In this document: positions 1 to 9,800 of the stretch, piece by piece
Numbering within the stretch: position 1 is the first letter of the stretch
Layout of the letters: each line of letters begins with the position of its first letter
NCBI GenBank assembly: GCA_964639885.1
Contig: CAZXEH010000007.1
Span: 1-64,000 of the forward strand
From: JAGNLA01 sp964639885
GTDB lineage: Bacteria > Caldisericota > Caldisericia > JAAYUI01
Direction of reading: 5' to 3'
DNA: 64,000 nt
Program-made: the position numbers and the translations under genes
Notes under the pieces: model-generated
Databases searched by the model: none
Told to the model about the DNA's origin: nothing
What the model saw: the letters and a program-made list of their open reading frames with translations, nothing else

Positions 1-135
1 CGGATGAGGGAGTTTATGCGGCTCCGCCGGTAAAGAACAAAGCCTCTTGATCATTCTTATATTGAAATCACTGGCAAAGCCAGATGATTTCATGTGTTCA
101 GAGAGATTATCATAAAAAACACAACCTCATCCCAA

Positions 136-156
136 CCCTCTCCTGAAAGGCGAGGG
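136..156. repeat. Short GC-rich inverted repeat
   Basis: A nine-base arm, CCCTCTCCT, faces AGGCGAGGG across three bases, with one G-T wobble. It lies just past the stop of the minus-strand radical SAM gene and could be its transcription end, but no T-run follows directly on the minus strand. It also resembles the dispersed CCCTCTCC-type intergenic repeats found in many genomes. Bases 1-181 otherwise show no gene. Confidence 0.3.
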
Positions 157-181
157 AGATTTTATGTCGGCTAATAACTCG

Positions 182-1315
182 TCAGATCAAAAAACACCCG
201 GGATCGGTTGTCAGATAGTCACCGGTAACCTCATAGGCGCGACCACGACAGCCAGAGCATGTGACCTTGTGCTCACAGTTACCGCATTCTCCCTTGAGAT
301 TGTTGCGGTTGCGAAGGCTTTTCAGGATTTCCGAATTTACCCAGATGTCGGCAAGGCTTTGTTTTTTCACATTGCCCAAAGTGGTTTGTAAAAGCATGCA
401 CGGAATTGCATCGCCATTTGGCAGGATCGTCAGGTAGCCGTTTGGCATGCCTGCAGCACAGCCTCTCCCATAATATGGGATTCTCATGAGCATTTCCTTT
501 GGAAAGTGCTTTGGGGCAATGTTTTGTTGCTGGAGCAGGAGAGGATACATGGTGCAGCCTGGAGTCCTGATAATAATCGGGTAGTCGGTCTGGGTCTGTG
601 CAAGCCAGTTCATGACTTCTTTTCTCTGCTGCTTTGTCAGCACCTGATCCGGAATCTCCCTTTTCACCCTGGGAACCTCGACAAGATCAAACAATTCTGC
701 TGCGTTTGCACCGGTTTCAACGGCAAGATTGAGCAGTTCCGGCAATTCCTTGATGGTGTCTTTTCGGATGGTTGCACCGAACTGGAACGGGAGACCAGCC
801 TCTTTGCAGGCTTTTGCGCCATTGATCGCCTGGACAAACGACCCTTCAACACCCCTGAACCAATCGTGAGTTTTGGAGTTTGCTCCGTCGACAGAGATTT
901 GCACAGCCATAACACCGGCCTCGATCATGCGTTTTGCCATAGGAACATCGATGAGGGTTGCGTTTGTGCCAACGACCGTTCTCAGGCCTTTTGACGTTGC
1001 GTGTCTAACCAAATCAAGGAAATCCGGTCTCTTCAGCGGTTCACCGCCATCGAGAATCAGAAGTTTTGAGCCAAGTGCAGCGATGTCGTTAATGAGCTTC
1101 TTTGCCCGTTCGGTGTTGAGTTCGTCACGGGCAACACCCTCTGCCGATTCGCTGTAGCAGTGTTTGCATTTGAGGTTACATTCCTGGGTTATCGAGTATG
1201 AGACCAGAAACGGCGGTTTAAGCGTGTTTTCATGGCCATTGTTCTCACTGTGGAGGGCTGAGATCATGTCGCCATGACCACCTGGGTGCTGTGCTGAATG
1301 CGGATGTCCTTGCAT
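182..1315 (-). CDS. Radical SAM/SPASM domain enzyme, NirJ/AhbC-D-like
   Basis: A 377-residue radical SAM enzyme. The cluster-binding CxxxCxxC motif is at C46-C50-C53 (CNLKCKHC), followed by the glycine-rich LDGGEPL stretch that contacts SAM. A C-terminal SPASM region holds more cysteines, GRGCAAG near 283 and CGNC...CSGCRGRAY near 345-360, ending in DPGC. That tail resembles the NirJ/AhbC/AhbD heme-pathway enzymes and some peptide or cofactor maturases. No heme or RiPP partner gene is adjacent, so the substrate is unknown. The first 30 residues are rich in His (MQGHPHSAQHPGGHGD), a possible metal-binding extension. The ATG is preceded by AAGGAGAATAAAAC, which supports this start. It is transcribed alone. 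Confidence 0.85.
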   Translation of the reverse strand: MQGHPHSAQHPGGHGDMISALHSENNGHENTLKPPFLVSYSITQECNLKCKHCYSESAEGVARDELNTERAKKLINDIAALGSKLLILDGGEPLKRPDFLDLVRHATSKGLRTVVGTNATLIDVPMAKRMIEAGVMAVQISVDGANSKTHDWFRGVEGSFVQAINGAKACKEAGLPFQFGATIRKDTIKELPELLNLAVETGANAAELFDLVEVPRVKREIPDQVLTKQQRKEVMNWLAQTQTDYPIIIRTPGCTMYPLLLQQQNIAPKHFPKEMLMRIPYYGRGCAAGMPNGYLTILPNGDAIPCMLLQTTLGNVKKQSLADIWVNSEILKSLRNRNNLKGECGNCEHKVTCSGCRGRAYEVTGDYLTTDPGCFLI

Positions 1316-1437
1316 GTTTTATTCTCCTTGGTTTTGCTCCTTCCAGTATGGCATATTCTGGATAAGTCAAAGCAAAACCAAGACAAAATCCTATTAAAGG
1401 CATACTAGTAAATCGGCCTTTAATCAGTGTTTTTCAG

Positions 1438-1854
1438 TCAGATTTGTTTGGTCTTCTGAAGCCAGATGAGAACCAGTGCTGAAATGCCAGCTCCAAGCAC
1501 CAGTCCACCAAGCGTCCACAAGTTTAGGAGAGGTGTCCAGAGGTTCGATGCAACTGAGACAAGGTCTGAGCCAGGATTTGCCTGACCCATAACGATCCAC
1601 GGCCATCCAAGGGCAGTGAACATCACAACCTTTAGTGCACCACCGATGATGACGAGTGCCGCAACGGCAATGAGAATGTCAGCAAGTGACTTCAGGCCGA
1701 TGAAATCCCAGGCACACATACCAACCATAGAGGCAATCATCAGCGCAACCCACAGCATCTGTACAAATCCGGTGCTGGCTACCATTCCCCAGAGAATGAA
1801 CATGGCGACAGCGATCATCAAAACCGGCATCACGATCATCTTAAGGTATTTCAT
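1438..1854 (-). CDS. Small membrane protein of unknown function
   Basis: A 138-residue protein starting MKYLKMIVMP. I chose this ATG because AAAGGAGG lies seven bases upstream; the reading frame extends 12 codons further but without a ribosome site. About four hydrophobic segments are visible, near residues 6-24, 30-45, 55-80 and 110-130, with little outside the membrane. A short lysine-containing tail (WLQKTKQI) suggests a cytoplasmic C-terminus. I recognise no family. A bidirectional terminator at 1915-1946 separates it from the gene upstream, so it has its own promoter. Confidence 0.7.
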   Translation of the reverse strand: MKYLKMIVMPVLMIAVAMFILWGMVASTGFVQMLWVALMIASMVGMCAWDFIGLKSLADILIAVAALVIIGGALKVVMFTALGWPWIVMGQANPGSDLVSVASNLWTPLLNLWTLGGLVLGAGISALVLIWLQKTKQI

Positions 1855-1914
1855 TTTGAAACCTCCTTTGAGATTCAATAGTTTAGACACATGAAGGAAG
1901 GTTTGGTTTCAAAT

Positions 1915-1946
1915 AAAAAAGCCCGATCGCAAGACCGGGCTTTTTT
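1915..1946. terminator. Bidirectional rho-independent terminator
   Basis: GCCCG-A-TC and GA-C-CGGGC pair around a GCAA loop, with six A on the left and six T on the right, so it can work on both strands. It lies 17 bases after the stop of the minus-strand propeller gene and ends the enolase operon. Confidence 0.9.
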
Positions 1947-1962
1947 GGAAGGTGGAATCTGG

Positions 1963-4900
1963 TTATTTAGGGAAATTCAGCGTGATTGTCTTGGTTGCTG
2001 CTTCAAAGTTGGTTGTGCAACCGAGAGCGTCGGCAACAAACCTGAGCGGAAGAAGAGTCTTGCCTTCGTAGATAACCGGGTAGAGCTTTCCGCTTGAGCT
2101 GATTGGGACTTCCTTGCCGTTGATCTTCGCAGTTTTCTTCCCAATCCAGAGCTCGATGATGTTTGTTGTGCCATCTGGAAGCTTCTGTGTGAGAGTGACT
2201 TTCTTCTCGTTGCCGTCCCAGGCAACTGTTGCAAACAAAGCCTGAGCAACTTCCTTGATCGGCATGTATGTGCTGCCCTTGAGGTCTGCCGGGAGTTTGG
2301 TTGAGGTTGGGGCGACCTTGAGCGGGGTCTGTGCTGCACCATTGAGCGTCCAGTCAGTCTTGTCGAGTGTGAGAACGATTGTTACCTTCTGGGACTGCTT
2401 CTTCTCCTCAAACTTTACGAAACCGGTGAATTTGCCTTCATTCCCAGCCATGTCTTTTGTTGTCATGGTGACTGGATTGAGTCCAGCCTTGAGGGTGAAT
2501 GAAGCCTGGAACTTGCCGTTTGCATCGGATTTGACAACCTTTTTGTCTGCTCCGACTGTGATTGTGACGTCGAGTCCAGGATCGGTCATGGCGTAGATTG
2601 TGAGACTCTGCTTGTCAGTTGTTGCCGGCAGGTCACACTTGATTACCGGCGGTGTCTTGTCGTAAACGATTGAAACTGACTTCTGGGCTGACTTCTGCTC
2701 GTACTGAGCCCTGATGTTGACCTGGAACTCACCTTCTTCGGTGAATTTGATCTCCAGCTCGAACTTGCCTTCTTCATCGGCTACCGTCATTCCGGCCATT
2801 GACTGGCCAAGTGCTGCGATAACTCTGGTATCCGGTCTTGTTGTGCCCTTGATCTTGTATATCGGCTGGTTGGTGTAGATCGGTTCCTGTGGGAGGTCGA
2901 GTTTGAATTCGAGAGGCTTTGTATCCAAAACTATTGTTCTTTCAATGGTTGAGACGTTGCCTGCCTTGTCGGTTGCAACGATTGTCACCTTGTGTTCGCC
3001 ATCTTCCAGCGTGTCAAGCACTGCCTCAAATTCACCGGTTTCCGAGATTTCAACCGGCTGCTCGTTGACTCTGAGCTTAATGCCCGGTTCAGTTCTGCCC
3101 GAGAATTTTACCGGCTGTTCCATGAATACCTGTCCATTGGCAAGTGAAACCTGGAGGAGAGGTTTCTTGGTGTCCAGGAATACGATTCTGATTGCGACTG
3201 CTTTTGCACCCTTTGCATCGACAGCTTCGAATGTGAGTCTGTTGAGACCTTCCTTGAGCGGGATATCTTCCTTGAATGTGCCGTCGGTTGCAACAGCTGC
3301 CGGTCTGCCAGATATTGTGAGTTTCGCACCCGGAACAGTCAAGCCGGTAACTTTGAACGGATTTACGTTTGTCATCACTTCTTCGTCAAGATTAATTTCG
3401 AGCTTGAGTGGTGGTTTTGGAACGACCCTGACATTGACCGGGACTTTGCCTTCGCCAACAGACGACTTGATGGTGACTTCACCCTTATATTCGCCTGGCT
3501 CAAGCTTTGTTGCATCAATTGTGAGCTCGTAGTTCTGGGTTGCGATTGTGAACGATGTGTTGTTGAGCTTCATCCACGGCTGGTTTACCTCGAGGGTTCC
3601 AGAGATTTCACCGTCGCCATTGTAGATGACCCTGAATGGCTTCATCTTGGTCTGGCCTGCTTCAACCTGTTCAAATCTTACAACTGTCGGATCAGACTTG
3701 ATTCCAACGATTTTCTTGCTGTAAGCCATAAGCTTGTCAGCTGCGATGTAAACCATGTCGTTTGAGACGCACGGGAAGGCATATGTTGGCATCACGCCAC
3801 CCACTGGCATGCCGGCTTGGAACTTGAGATCTTCAACATACTCTTCAGTTCCTGTTCCAAGATTGATAAATGAAAGCTTGCTGCCTCGTGTTGAGATGAT
3901 GTAGGTTCCGGTGCAGACATACTGCATACCTGTCATTGAGAAACCGCCTGATGTCGGAGTTGACCACTTGAGGTCTCCGGTTTCCCTGTCGAAGAGCATG
4001 GTTTTGCTGATCATGCACTGAATAACGATTCCCTTTGGAGTGACTGCCGGAATACCGTATGCAAGGTCGCCCATTTCTCTTTTTGTTGGATCCGCAGCCG
4101 GAAGTTGTCTTGACCAGATTTCTTCACCTGTATCAACTTTGAAGGCAGAAAGGAAGCTGTCTGGCATTCTGAAGCCGCCGCCTCCACCGCCGCCGCCTCC
4201 GCCGCCACCACCTCCGCCACCGCTATTCTGGTCGGGCATGATGATTTTTGGCATGTAGAAGACGCCGTTTGAGCAGCTTGGCATCATAAGAATTTCGTTT
4301 TGATCGAGCTTTTTTGTCCAGGCAACCGAACCATCGGAAATGTTTATTCCGTCAAGTTCAGCATCGGACATTTCTGGAGACTGGGTATCTTCGTTGTATG
4401 TGGTTTTGACAGATTCGGTTATCAGTTTTCCTCCATCGACTGCCGGTGGCATGGCGATGAGTTTTGGAAAGTCGACTGACCATGATGTCGAAAAATCTTT
4501 AAGTGACATGCAAACAATTTTCGAAGGGCCTGAGTTGTACTTTTCGTCAAGTTGGATATAGACGAGATAGATGCTGTCGCCAATAATCGTTGAGTGTGCG
4601 AGCATCAAATCTTCAAGAATGAGTTCTTTCTGTGGAATTACAGCTTTGCCGGTTGCGATGTCAAGAACGCCAACAAAATTCCTGGGTTCATCCTCTGTAA
4701 CCTCCCCGTTTTTTGGTGGTTCGGGCTGATCCGGTGGTCTTCCGCCACCCCTTCTGCTTCTTCTGCCCCCAGCACCCATGCCGCTGTACATGGTGTTGAT
4801 GTCTGTTGATGTGGTGATGAAAACGATGTTTCCACCAACGATTGAAATGGTTGTTGGTCTTTTGAAACCGAGATTGTAGCGCCAAACTTCTTCACCAAGT

Positions 4901-5160
4901 TCCCTGGAAAGGCAGTAGATGGTTCCGGTATTATCGCTGACGTAGACATTTTCCTCAGTGCAAACCGGCATCCCAAGTTTCTTGGAATCTGTAAAGAACA
5001 CCCACGCACGTTCGAGCGGAAGTGTGGTTGTTATATTCTGTGCACAGTTTGAGTGTGAGTTGTCATAGAATGGCATTGGCCATGCCGGTGTTGCTGCAGT
5101 GCCGACAAGCATCGGAACAGCCATAATAACCGCCATCAACAGCGAAGTGAGTTTTTTCAT
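1963..5160 (-). CDS. Secreted beta-propeller / Ig-like / stalk-domain protein
   Basis: A 1065-residue exported protein. The start is MKKLTSLLMA: its ATG shares one base with the enolase stop (TAATG), and GGAGG lies just upstream inside enolase. Residues 1-25 form a signal peptide. Residues about 45-480 are a PQQ-like beta-propeller with repeated 'GxIYCLSRELGEEVWRY' type blades. About 500-600 is an Ig-like 'respect the envelope' type region. About 605-930 holds four Ig-like repeats of the pattern V.G.T.PG.K..I, each followed by G.F. The C-terminus (about 945-1065) is a copper-amine-oxidase N-terminal (stalk) domain with YMPIKEVAQALFATVAWD and LLPLRFVADALGC. A run of 16 glycines interrupts the propeller. 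It is likely a surface or periplasmic scaffold; no catalytic role is evident. Confidence 0.85.
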   Translation of the reverse strand: MKKLTSLLMAVIMAVPMLVGTAATPAWPMPFYDNSHSNCAQNITTTLPLERAWVFFTDSKKLGMPVCTEENVYVSDNTGTIYCLSRELGEEVWRYNLGFKRPTTISIVGGNIVFITTSTDINTMYSGMGAGGRRSRRGGGRPPDQPEPPKNGEVTEDEPRNFVGVLDIATGKAVIPQKELILEDLMLAHSTIIGDSIYLVYIQLDEKYNSGPSKIVCMSLKDFSTSWSVDFPKLIAMPPAVDGGKLITESVKTTYNEDTQSPEMSDAELDGINISDGSVAWTKKLDQNEILMMPSCSNGVFYMPKIIMPDQNSGGGGGGGGGGGGGGGGFRMPDSFLSAFKVDTGEEIWSRQLPAADPTKREMGDLAYGIPAVTPKGIVIQCMISKTMLFDRETGDLKWSTPTSGGFSMTGMQYVCTGTYIISTRGSKLSFINLGTGTEEYVEDLKFQAGMPVGGVMPTYAFPCVSNDMVYIAADKLMAYSKKIVGIKSDPTVVRFEQVEAGQTKMKPFRVIYNGDGEISGTLEVNQPWMKLNNTSFTIATQNYELTIDATKLEPGEYKGEVTIKSSVGEGKVPVNVRVVPKPPLKLEINLDEEVMTNVNPFKVTGLTVPGAKLTISGRPAAVATDGTFKEDIPLKEGLNRLTFEAVDAKGAKAVAIRIVFLDTKKPLLQVSLANGQVFMEQPVKFSGRTEPGIKLRVNEQPVEISETGEFEAVLDTLEDGEHKVTIVATDKAGNVSTIERTIVLDTKPLEFKLDLPQEPIYTNQPIYKIKGTTRPDTRVIAALGQSMAGMTVADEEGKFELEIKFTEEGEFQVNIRAQYEQKSAQKSVSIVYDKTPPVIKCDLPATTDKQSLTIYAMTDPGLDVTITVGADKKVVKSDANGKFQASFTLKAGLNPVTMTTKDMAGNEGKFTGFVKFEEKKQSQKVTIVLTLDKTDWTLNGAAQTPLKVAPTSTKLPADLKGSTYMPIKEVAQALFATVAWDGNEKKVTLTQKLPDGTTNIIELWIGKKTAKINGKEVPISSSGKLYPVIYEGKTLLPLRFVADALGCTTNFEAATKTITLNFPK
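4174..4221 (-). repeat. Sixteen-codon polyglycine tract
   Basis: Sixteen consecutive glycine codons (mixed GGC, GGT, GGA) lie inside the propeller of the secreted protein at 1963-5160. The codon mixture shows it is not a simple trinucleotide slippage product. A second Gly/Arg-rich loop (GMGAGGRRSRRGGGR) lies at about 4742-4784. Confidence 0.95.
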
Positions 5161-6428
5161 TAAAACCTCCATTTTGGCATGCCGTAAACAGCATGTGGTC
5201 CAAGCTCCTCCTCAATCCTGAGGAGTTCGTTGTATTTTTCAACACGTTCACCACGTGCCGGTGCGCCGGTTTTGATCTGACCTGATCCGGTTGCAACGGC
5301 AAGGTGCGAGATGAAGCTGTCGGCAGTCTCGCCGGAACGATGGGAGATGATGTAGTTGTATCCGTTTGCACGGGCGAGCTCTATCGTGTCCCACGTCTCT
5401 TGGACACTGCCAACCTGATTGAGTTTTATTAGGATTGCATTTGCAATCCCAGCCTTGATTCCTTCTTCAAAAATCTCGGGATTGGTTACAAAAACATCGT
5501 CACCGACAAGCTGAATCTTGTTGCCAAGCGAGTTTGTATGGTAAATCCAGCCATCCTTGTCCTGTTCCGCCATGCCGTCCTCAATTGAGATGATTGGATA
5601 TTTTGCAATCATGGCTTCATACCAGGAATTGAGCTCTGTAAAACTCATCTGCTTGCCTTCAAAACTGTATTTGCCGTTCTCATAGAGTTCCGATGCAGCC
5701 ACGTCAAGCGCAAGGAAACAGTCCTTGCCTGGTTCATAACCGGCATCCTTGATCGCCTGAACCAGAACCTGGAGCGCTTCCTCATGGTTCTTGAGGTTTG
5801 GTGCAAATCCGCCTTCATCGCCGATTGCCGTGGAAAGTCCCTGCTTTTTGAGGATCGATTTGAGGGTGTGGTAGATTTCAGTGCCCATTCTCACAGCTGA
5901 CTCGAAATTTGGTGCACCTGCTGGAACAATCATGAATTCCTGGATGTCAAGATTGTTGTCTGCATGGGCACCACCGTTGATAACATTCATAAGCGGAGCA
6001 GGAAGTCTGTTTGCCATTGCACCACCTAGATAGCGGTAGAGTGGCATGTTAAGCGTTGCAGCCGCAGCCCTGGCAATTGCCATTGAACAGGCAAGGATGG
6101 CGTTTGCTCCAAGATTTCCCTTGTTTTCTGTGCCATCGAGGTCGATCATCATCATATCGCACTCTCTCTGCTCGAAAACACTCATGTCACAGAGTCTGAC
6201 GGCGATTTCATCGTTGACGTTGACAACAGCCCTGTCAACAGATTTTCCCTTGTAATAGTTGGTCTCGCCATCGCGAAGCTCAAGGGCTTCCCTTGTTCCG
6301 GTTGAAGCACCAGATGGGACGGCAGCCCTGCCAACAACACCCTCTTCGGTGATGCAGTCAACTTCGACCGTCGGGTTTCCCCTTGAATCCAGTATCTGTC
6401 TTGCGTGAAGATCACTTATCAGACTCAT
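5160..6428 (-). CDS. eno: Enolase (phosphopyruvate hydratase)
   Basis: A 422-residue enolase, the usual length, converting 2-phosphoglycerate to phosphoenolpyruvate in glycolysis and gluconeogenesis. Visible signatures are SRGNPTVEVD at the N-terminus, GANAILACSMAIARAAA, the metal ligands in FLALDVAASE, SIEDGMAEQD and LVGDDVFVTNP, the catalytic lysine in ILIKLNQVGS, and SHRSGETADS followed by GQIKTGAPARGERVEKYN. The ATG has GGAGGAAAC directly upstream. It is the first gene of an operon whose second gene, the secreted propeller protein, begins on its stop codon. That is an unusual partner for a glycolytic enzyme. Confidence 0.98.
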   Translation of the reverse strand: MSLISDLHARQILDSRGNPTVEVDCITEEGVVGRAAVPSGASTGTREALELRDGETNYYKGKSVDRAVVNVNDEIAVRLCDMSVFEQRECDMMMIDLDGTENKGNLGANAILACSMAIARAAAATLNMPLYRYLGGAMANRLPAPLMNVINGGAHADNNLDIQEFMIVPAGAPNFESAVRMGTEIYHTLKSILKKQGLSTAIGDEGGFAPNLKNHEEALQVLVQAIKDAGYEPGKDCFLALDVAASELYENGKYSFEGKQMSFTELNSWYEAMIAKYPIISIEDGMAEQDKDGWIYHTNSLGNKIQLVGDDVFVTNPEIFEEGIKAGIANAILIKLNQVGSVQETWDTIELARANGYNYIISHRSGETADSFISHLAVATGSGQIKTGAPARGERVEKYNELLRIEEELGPHAVYGMPKWRF

Positions 6429-6542
6429 GTTTCCTCCATAATACTACATAGTGTCGTAATTACAATTAAGTAATTTCATATTACTTGTAGAATGTTTCTA
6501 AAAGGTTATCACCGGTTACGCTTTGCTTCAAGCCAGTTTTTG

Positions 6543-6571
6543 TTGATTTCCATTCTCAAAGAGGGTATATA
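6543..6571 (+). promoter_or_regulatory. Promoter of tRNA-Leu
   Basis: TTGATT (6543-6548) and TATATA (6566-6571) are separated by exactly 17 bases. The predicted transcription start, about 6578, is a few bases before the tRNA. Confidence 0.7.
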
Positions 6572-6584
6572 GAGTCCACCTGAT

Positions 6585-6671
6585 GCCGAAGTGGCGGAAT
6601 TGGCAGACGCGCATGGTTCAGGTCCATGTCCGGGCAACCGGGTGGGGGTTCAAGTCCCTTCTTCGGCACCA
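6585..6671 (+). tRNA. tRNA-Leu (anticodon CAG)
   Basis: The acceptor arm GCCGAAG pairs with CTTCGGC and is followed by discriminator A and an encoded CCA. The anticodon stem CATGG/CCATG encloses the loop TTCAGGT, giving anticodon CAG, which reads CUG leucine codons. A long variable arm, typical of class II leucine tRNAs, precedes the T-arm with GTTCAAGTC. The gene stands alone, opposite in strand to its neighbours. Confidence 0.95.
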
Positions 6672-6724
6672 ACCATTCAATACAACGAACTAATCCATTG
6701 ATACTCCGATCGAGGATAAAATAT

Positions 6725-6741
6725 CTGTTCCTTTGGAACAG
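6725..6741 (+). terminator. Possible terminator hairpin after tRNA-Leu
   Basis: CTGTTCC and GGAACAG form a perfect seven-base stem around TTT, 54 bases after the tRNA. No T-run follows, so its role as a terminator is weakly supported. Confidence 0.3.
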
Positions 6742-6843
6742 CAAGAAGCAACCATTTTGATTCAAAAACCAGATTCATCTCTTAAGAATTTTTATTTATA
6801 CATATCAAATTGAGATATCATACAGATATTCTGCATCAATAAT

Positions 6844-6873
6844 AAAAAAGCCTCCTGGTGAAAGGAGGCTTTT
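6844..6873 (-). terminator. Rho-independent terminator of the giant repeat protein gene
   Basis: GCCTCCT and AGGAGGC form a seven-base stem with a six-base loop. It reads on the minus strand into six T, 20 bases after the stop of the 2030-residue protein gene. Confidence 0.9.
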
Positions 6874-6893
6874 GATAATCTAGAAACAACTAT

Positions 6894-9800
6894 TTATGGG
6901 CACTTGATCTCTTCGGCATCCTGAACTGTGAATTTTATCAGGTCTGTTGTTTCTGCTGGTGGCAGTTTTGTCTTGATTCTAAAGCATTTACCAACGGCAA
7001 GCAGGTCGCACAAGCCGTCCTTGCCGATGTTTATCTCAACCTTTTTACCGGTTTTCAAATCTTTTGCAACCACAAGCGGTGGCGAAATCCAGCAATGATT
7101 CTCGGCAACCTTCACTTCGAGGGTATAAACCTGGTCGGCAGAACACGGGCAGTCAACCTTGGTGACGCTGGTGACCTTGATGAAAATCCACTGAGTGTTG
7201 TCGTTGACAATTTTTGTTCCGCAAACCTTGAAGCATGAGCCGGGCTGGAGGAGCTTGCAAAGGTCGTCCCTGTCGGTCTGGAGCTGGTACATCTGGCCGT
7301 CCTTGGCTTTGACTGTGATTGACCTGGCGCTGTTGGCGCAATCGATCTGGTCGACCTCAATGCACCAGCAGTCTTCCTTTGGTGCGCCGCATGGACATGG
7401 CACATTCTCCCACGATGTTGACCTCATGATGGTTTCACCGGTTGCAAGCGTTTCGTAGTAACCACAAACCCTGTAGCATTTGCCTGGTTCTAGCTTGCCG
7501 CAGGCTTCAGCAGACTTCAGATAGACGGTCAGTGATTTGCCATTCTCATCAACAACGTAGGCCATGGGCTGTTCGCCCGAACAGGCAGTGTCCCTGAGGG
7601 TTACGCAAATGCAAGTTGGTTCAGCAGCTGGACACTGGCCATCAACCGGTTTCACTGTCTCAACCTTTATTGCTGGCGGGTTTGTTGAGGTGATGGTTCC
7701 GCAGATTTGGAAATTTGCCCCAACCTTGAGGAGTGAGCATTTTTCCTTGTCGTCGAAAACGATATTCCACATGACACCGGCTGAATCGAAGCCGGTTGCA
7801 AAGTTCTGTTCGCATGTTACCGACTTTATCGTCACGCAGATGCATTTCTTCTGGGTTGGTGGTTCCGGGCACGGGCAAGTCTGGGGCTCGAGTTTTGTTA
7901 CGGTGATAATCACGGCTCCACCATCGGTATTGACGACGAATGTTCCACAAACACTCCAGCAGGAACCAGCAACGATCTTTTCACAGAACCGCTTGAGTTC
8001 GTCCGGAAGATTGAGCTGGATTTTCTGGCCGCTCTTGAGCCAGACATAAACAATGCCTTTGTCACAGTTTTTCTCGACCTTGTCAACGGTCATGCAGAAG
8101 CATCTGACCATCGGTGCTGGTTTGCATTCACAGTTTGGATCCTGTTGAACTGAGATTACTTTTATTGCGTTTTCCTGGGTTTTATAGCCGGTCACGATCC
8201 AGCATGAGCCCTCTTCGATCTTTCCGCACAGGTCACGGTTTGGAAGGTAGAGTGTCCAGACAGTGTCCTTGCCAATCTCAAAGCCTGTTATTTTTGGGAT
8301 ATCGAGGTCACAGTTGACTTCGGCGATCTTGACGCAGACTGTTATTGTCTTGGGTTCATCCTTGCAGGCGCAACCGTTGATTATGAACTGGTATTCTGGC
8401 AGGAGTTCGATGTTTGCATTGCCGATTTTTTTGAAGTTGCAAAGTTTTACGCAGTCGCCAACTTTCAGACTCTTGCAGATGTCCATGTTGTCGAGCTTGG
8501 TTTTCCATCTTCTGCCTGTTTCATCAACAAGAATGATGATTCCGTTTTTGCAGTCAATCTCACCGACCTTGAAACAGACGCAGTCTTTCACGACCACTTC
8601 AGTCGGAGTCTCTTCGCAGCAGTTTTTCACGTCAGGATAAGCGATCCATTTGAGGATTATGCCGTCTTTTATGCACAGTTTTGCGCAGCCGTTGTACTGG
8701 GAAATCGGGAATTTCCCGGAGCCATCAAGCAGATCTTCCTTGCAGTAATATTTCTTGCCTGCATCGATTGGACAATCGTCAAAGATGACCACCCACTGGT
8801 TGCTGGCCTGGTCAAAAGTGCTCTTTTGGAACTGACCCTTGATCCAGTTGCAGTCAAGCTCTCCCGGGCAGCACTCTTCGTTTGGAAGAGCCCTCCACCA
8901 CAAGATGACTCTGTCCTTTATGCAAATCTCGGCACAACCGAGATACTGGGAGATCGGGAATTTACCTGTTTTGTCCAGGAGGTCTTTTTCGGTGAAAAGC
9001 TCCTGTTCCTTTTCGTAACCACACTGGAGGAAGTAGACAACCCAGCGTTTTGAGTTCTCATTGAAAGAGACTTTTGTGATTTTTCCTCTGACAGGCTTGC
9101 AGTCTGTCGCATCCGGACACGTTTTGACCCTTCTTATTGACTCGACAACCAGACCGCTCTCTGATTTCTTTGAATAACACACTTCATAGGTTGCACCGAT
9201 TTCAAGCGATTCGCACATTCTGAGGAATTCGGGGTTGTCGTTGAACCAGAGGGCAAACTTCTTGCCATTGGCATCTTTTGCGGTAACAATGAATTTCTCG
9301 CAATTTTTGTCAACGATTGTAACGCAGATGCAGTCGGGCTTGGGCTCAGGGTTTGCGCATGAGCAATCTGTCGGTTCAGCCGAGACGTTTTCCATCTCGT
9401 TGACGCCGTTTGCCATTTTTCCGCCCCATCCTTTAACCTTCCAGCAAGTTCCTGGCGTCATCTTCGAGCACTGATCGTATGAAACAAGCAGCCACCACGG
9501 TTCATTGTTCTTGTCAAATCCCCAGATATATGAGAGCTGACCAGTCTTGCATTCCGTGCGTTCCACCTTTATGCACACTTCAACAACTGTGGGCTGTGGG
9601 CATGGGCAAGGCGTTGCAGCCTGCATTGATTCAGCACCTATGCTTATGTTGTAGCCTGAGCCAGCCGGTGGAGTGAGGATTTTTCCAAACACCCAGAAAC
9701 ATTGGCCTACTTTCAGCTGATCACACTGCTCTTTTGTAACCATTACAAGACAGAGTTCGCCTGGCCAGGTGGTTTTGCCCCAGAATCTCGGTGGGTTTGC

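Noticed and set aside
164..391. Plus-strand frame at the window start
   Set aside because: Antisense to the 3' end of the radical SAM gene, with no recognisable motif. The minus-strand gene has a clear family match and start.
4040..4258. Plus-strand frame with a long polyproline run
   Set aside because: It is the antisense reading of the polyglycine tract in the secreted propeller protein, with no ribosome site and no independent coding signal.
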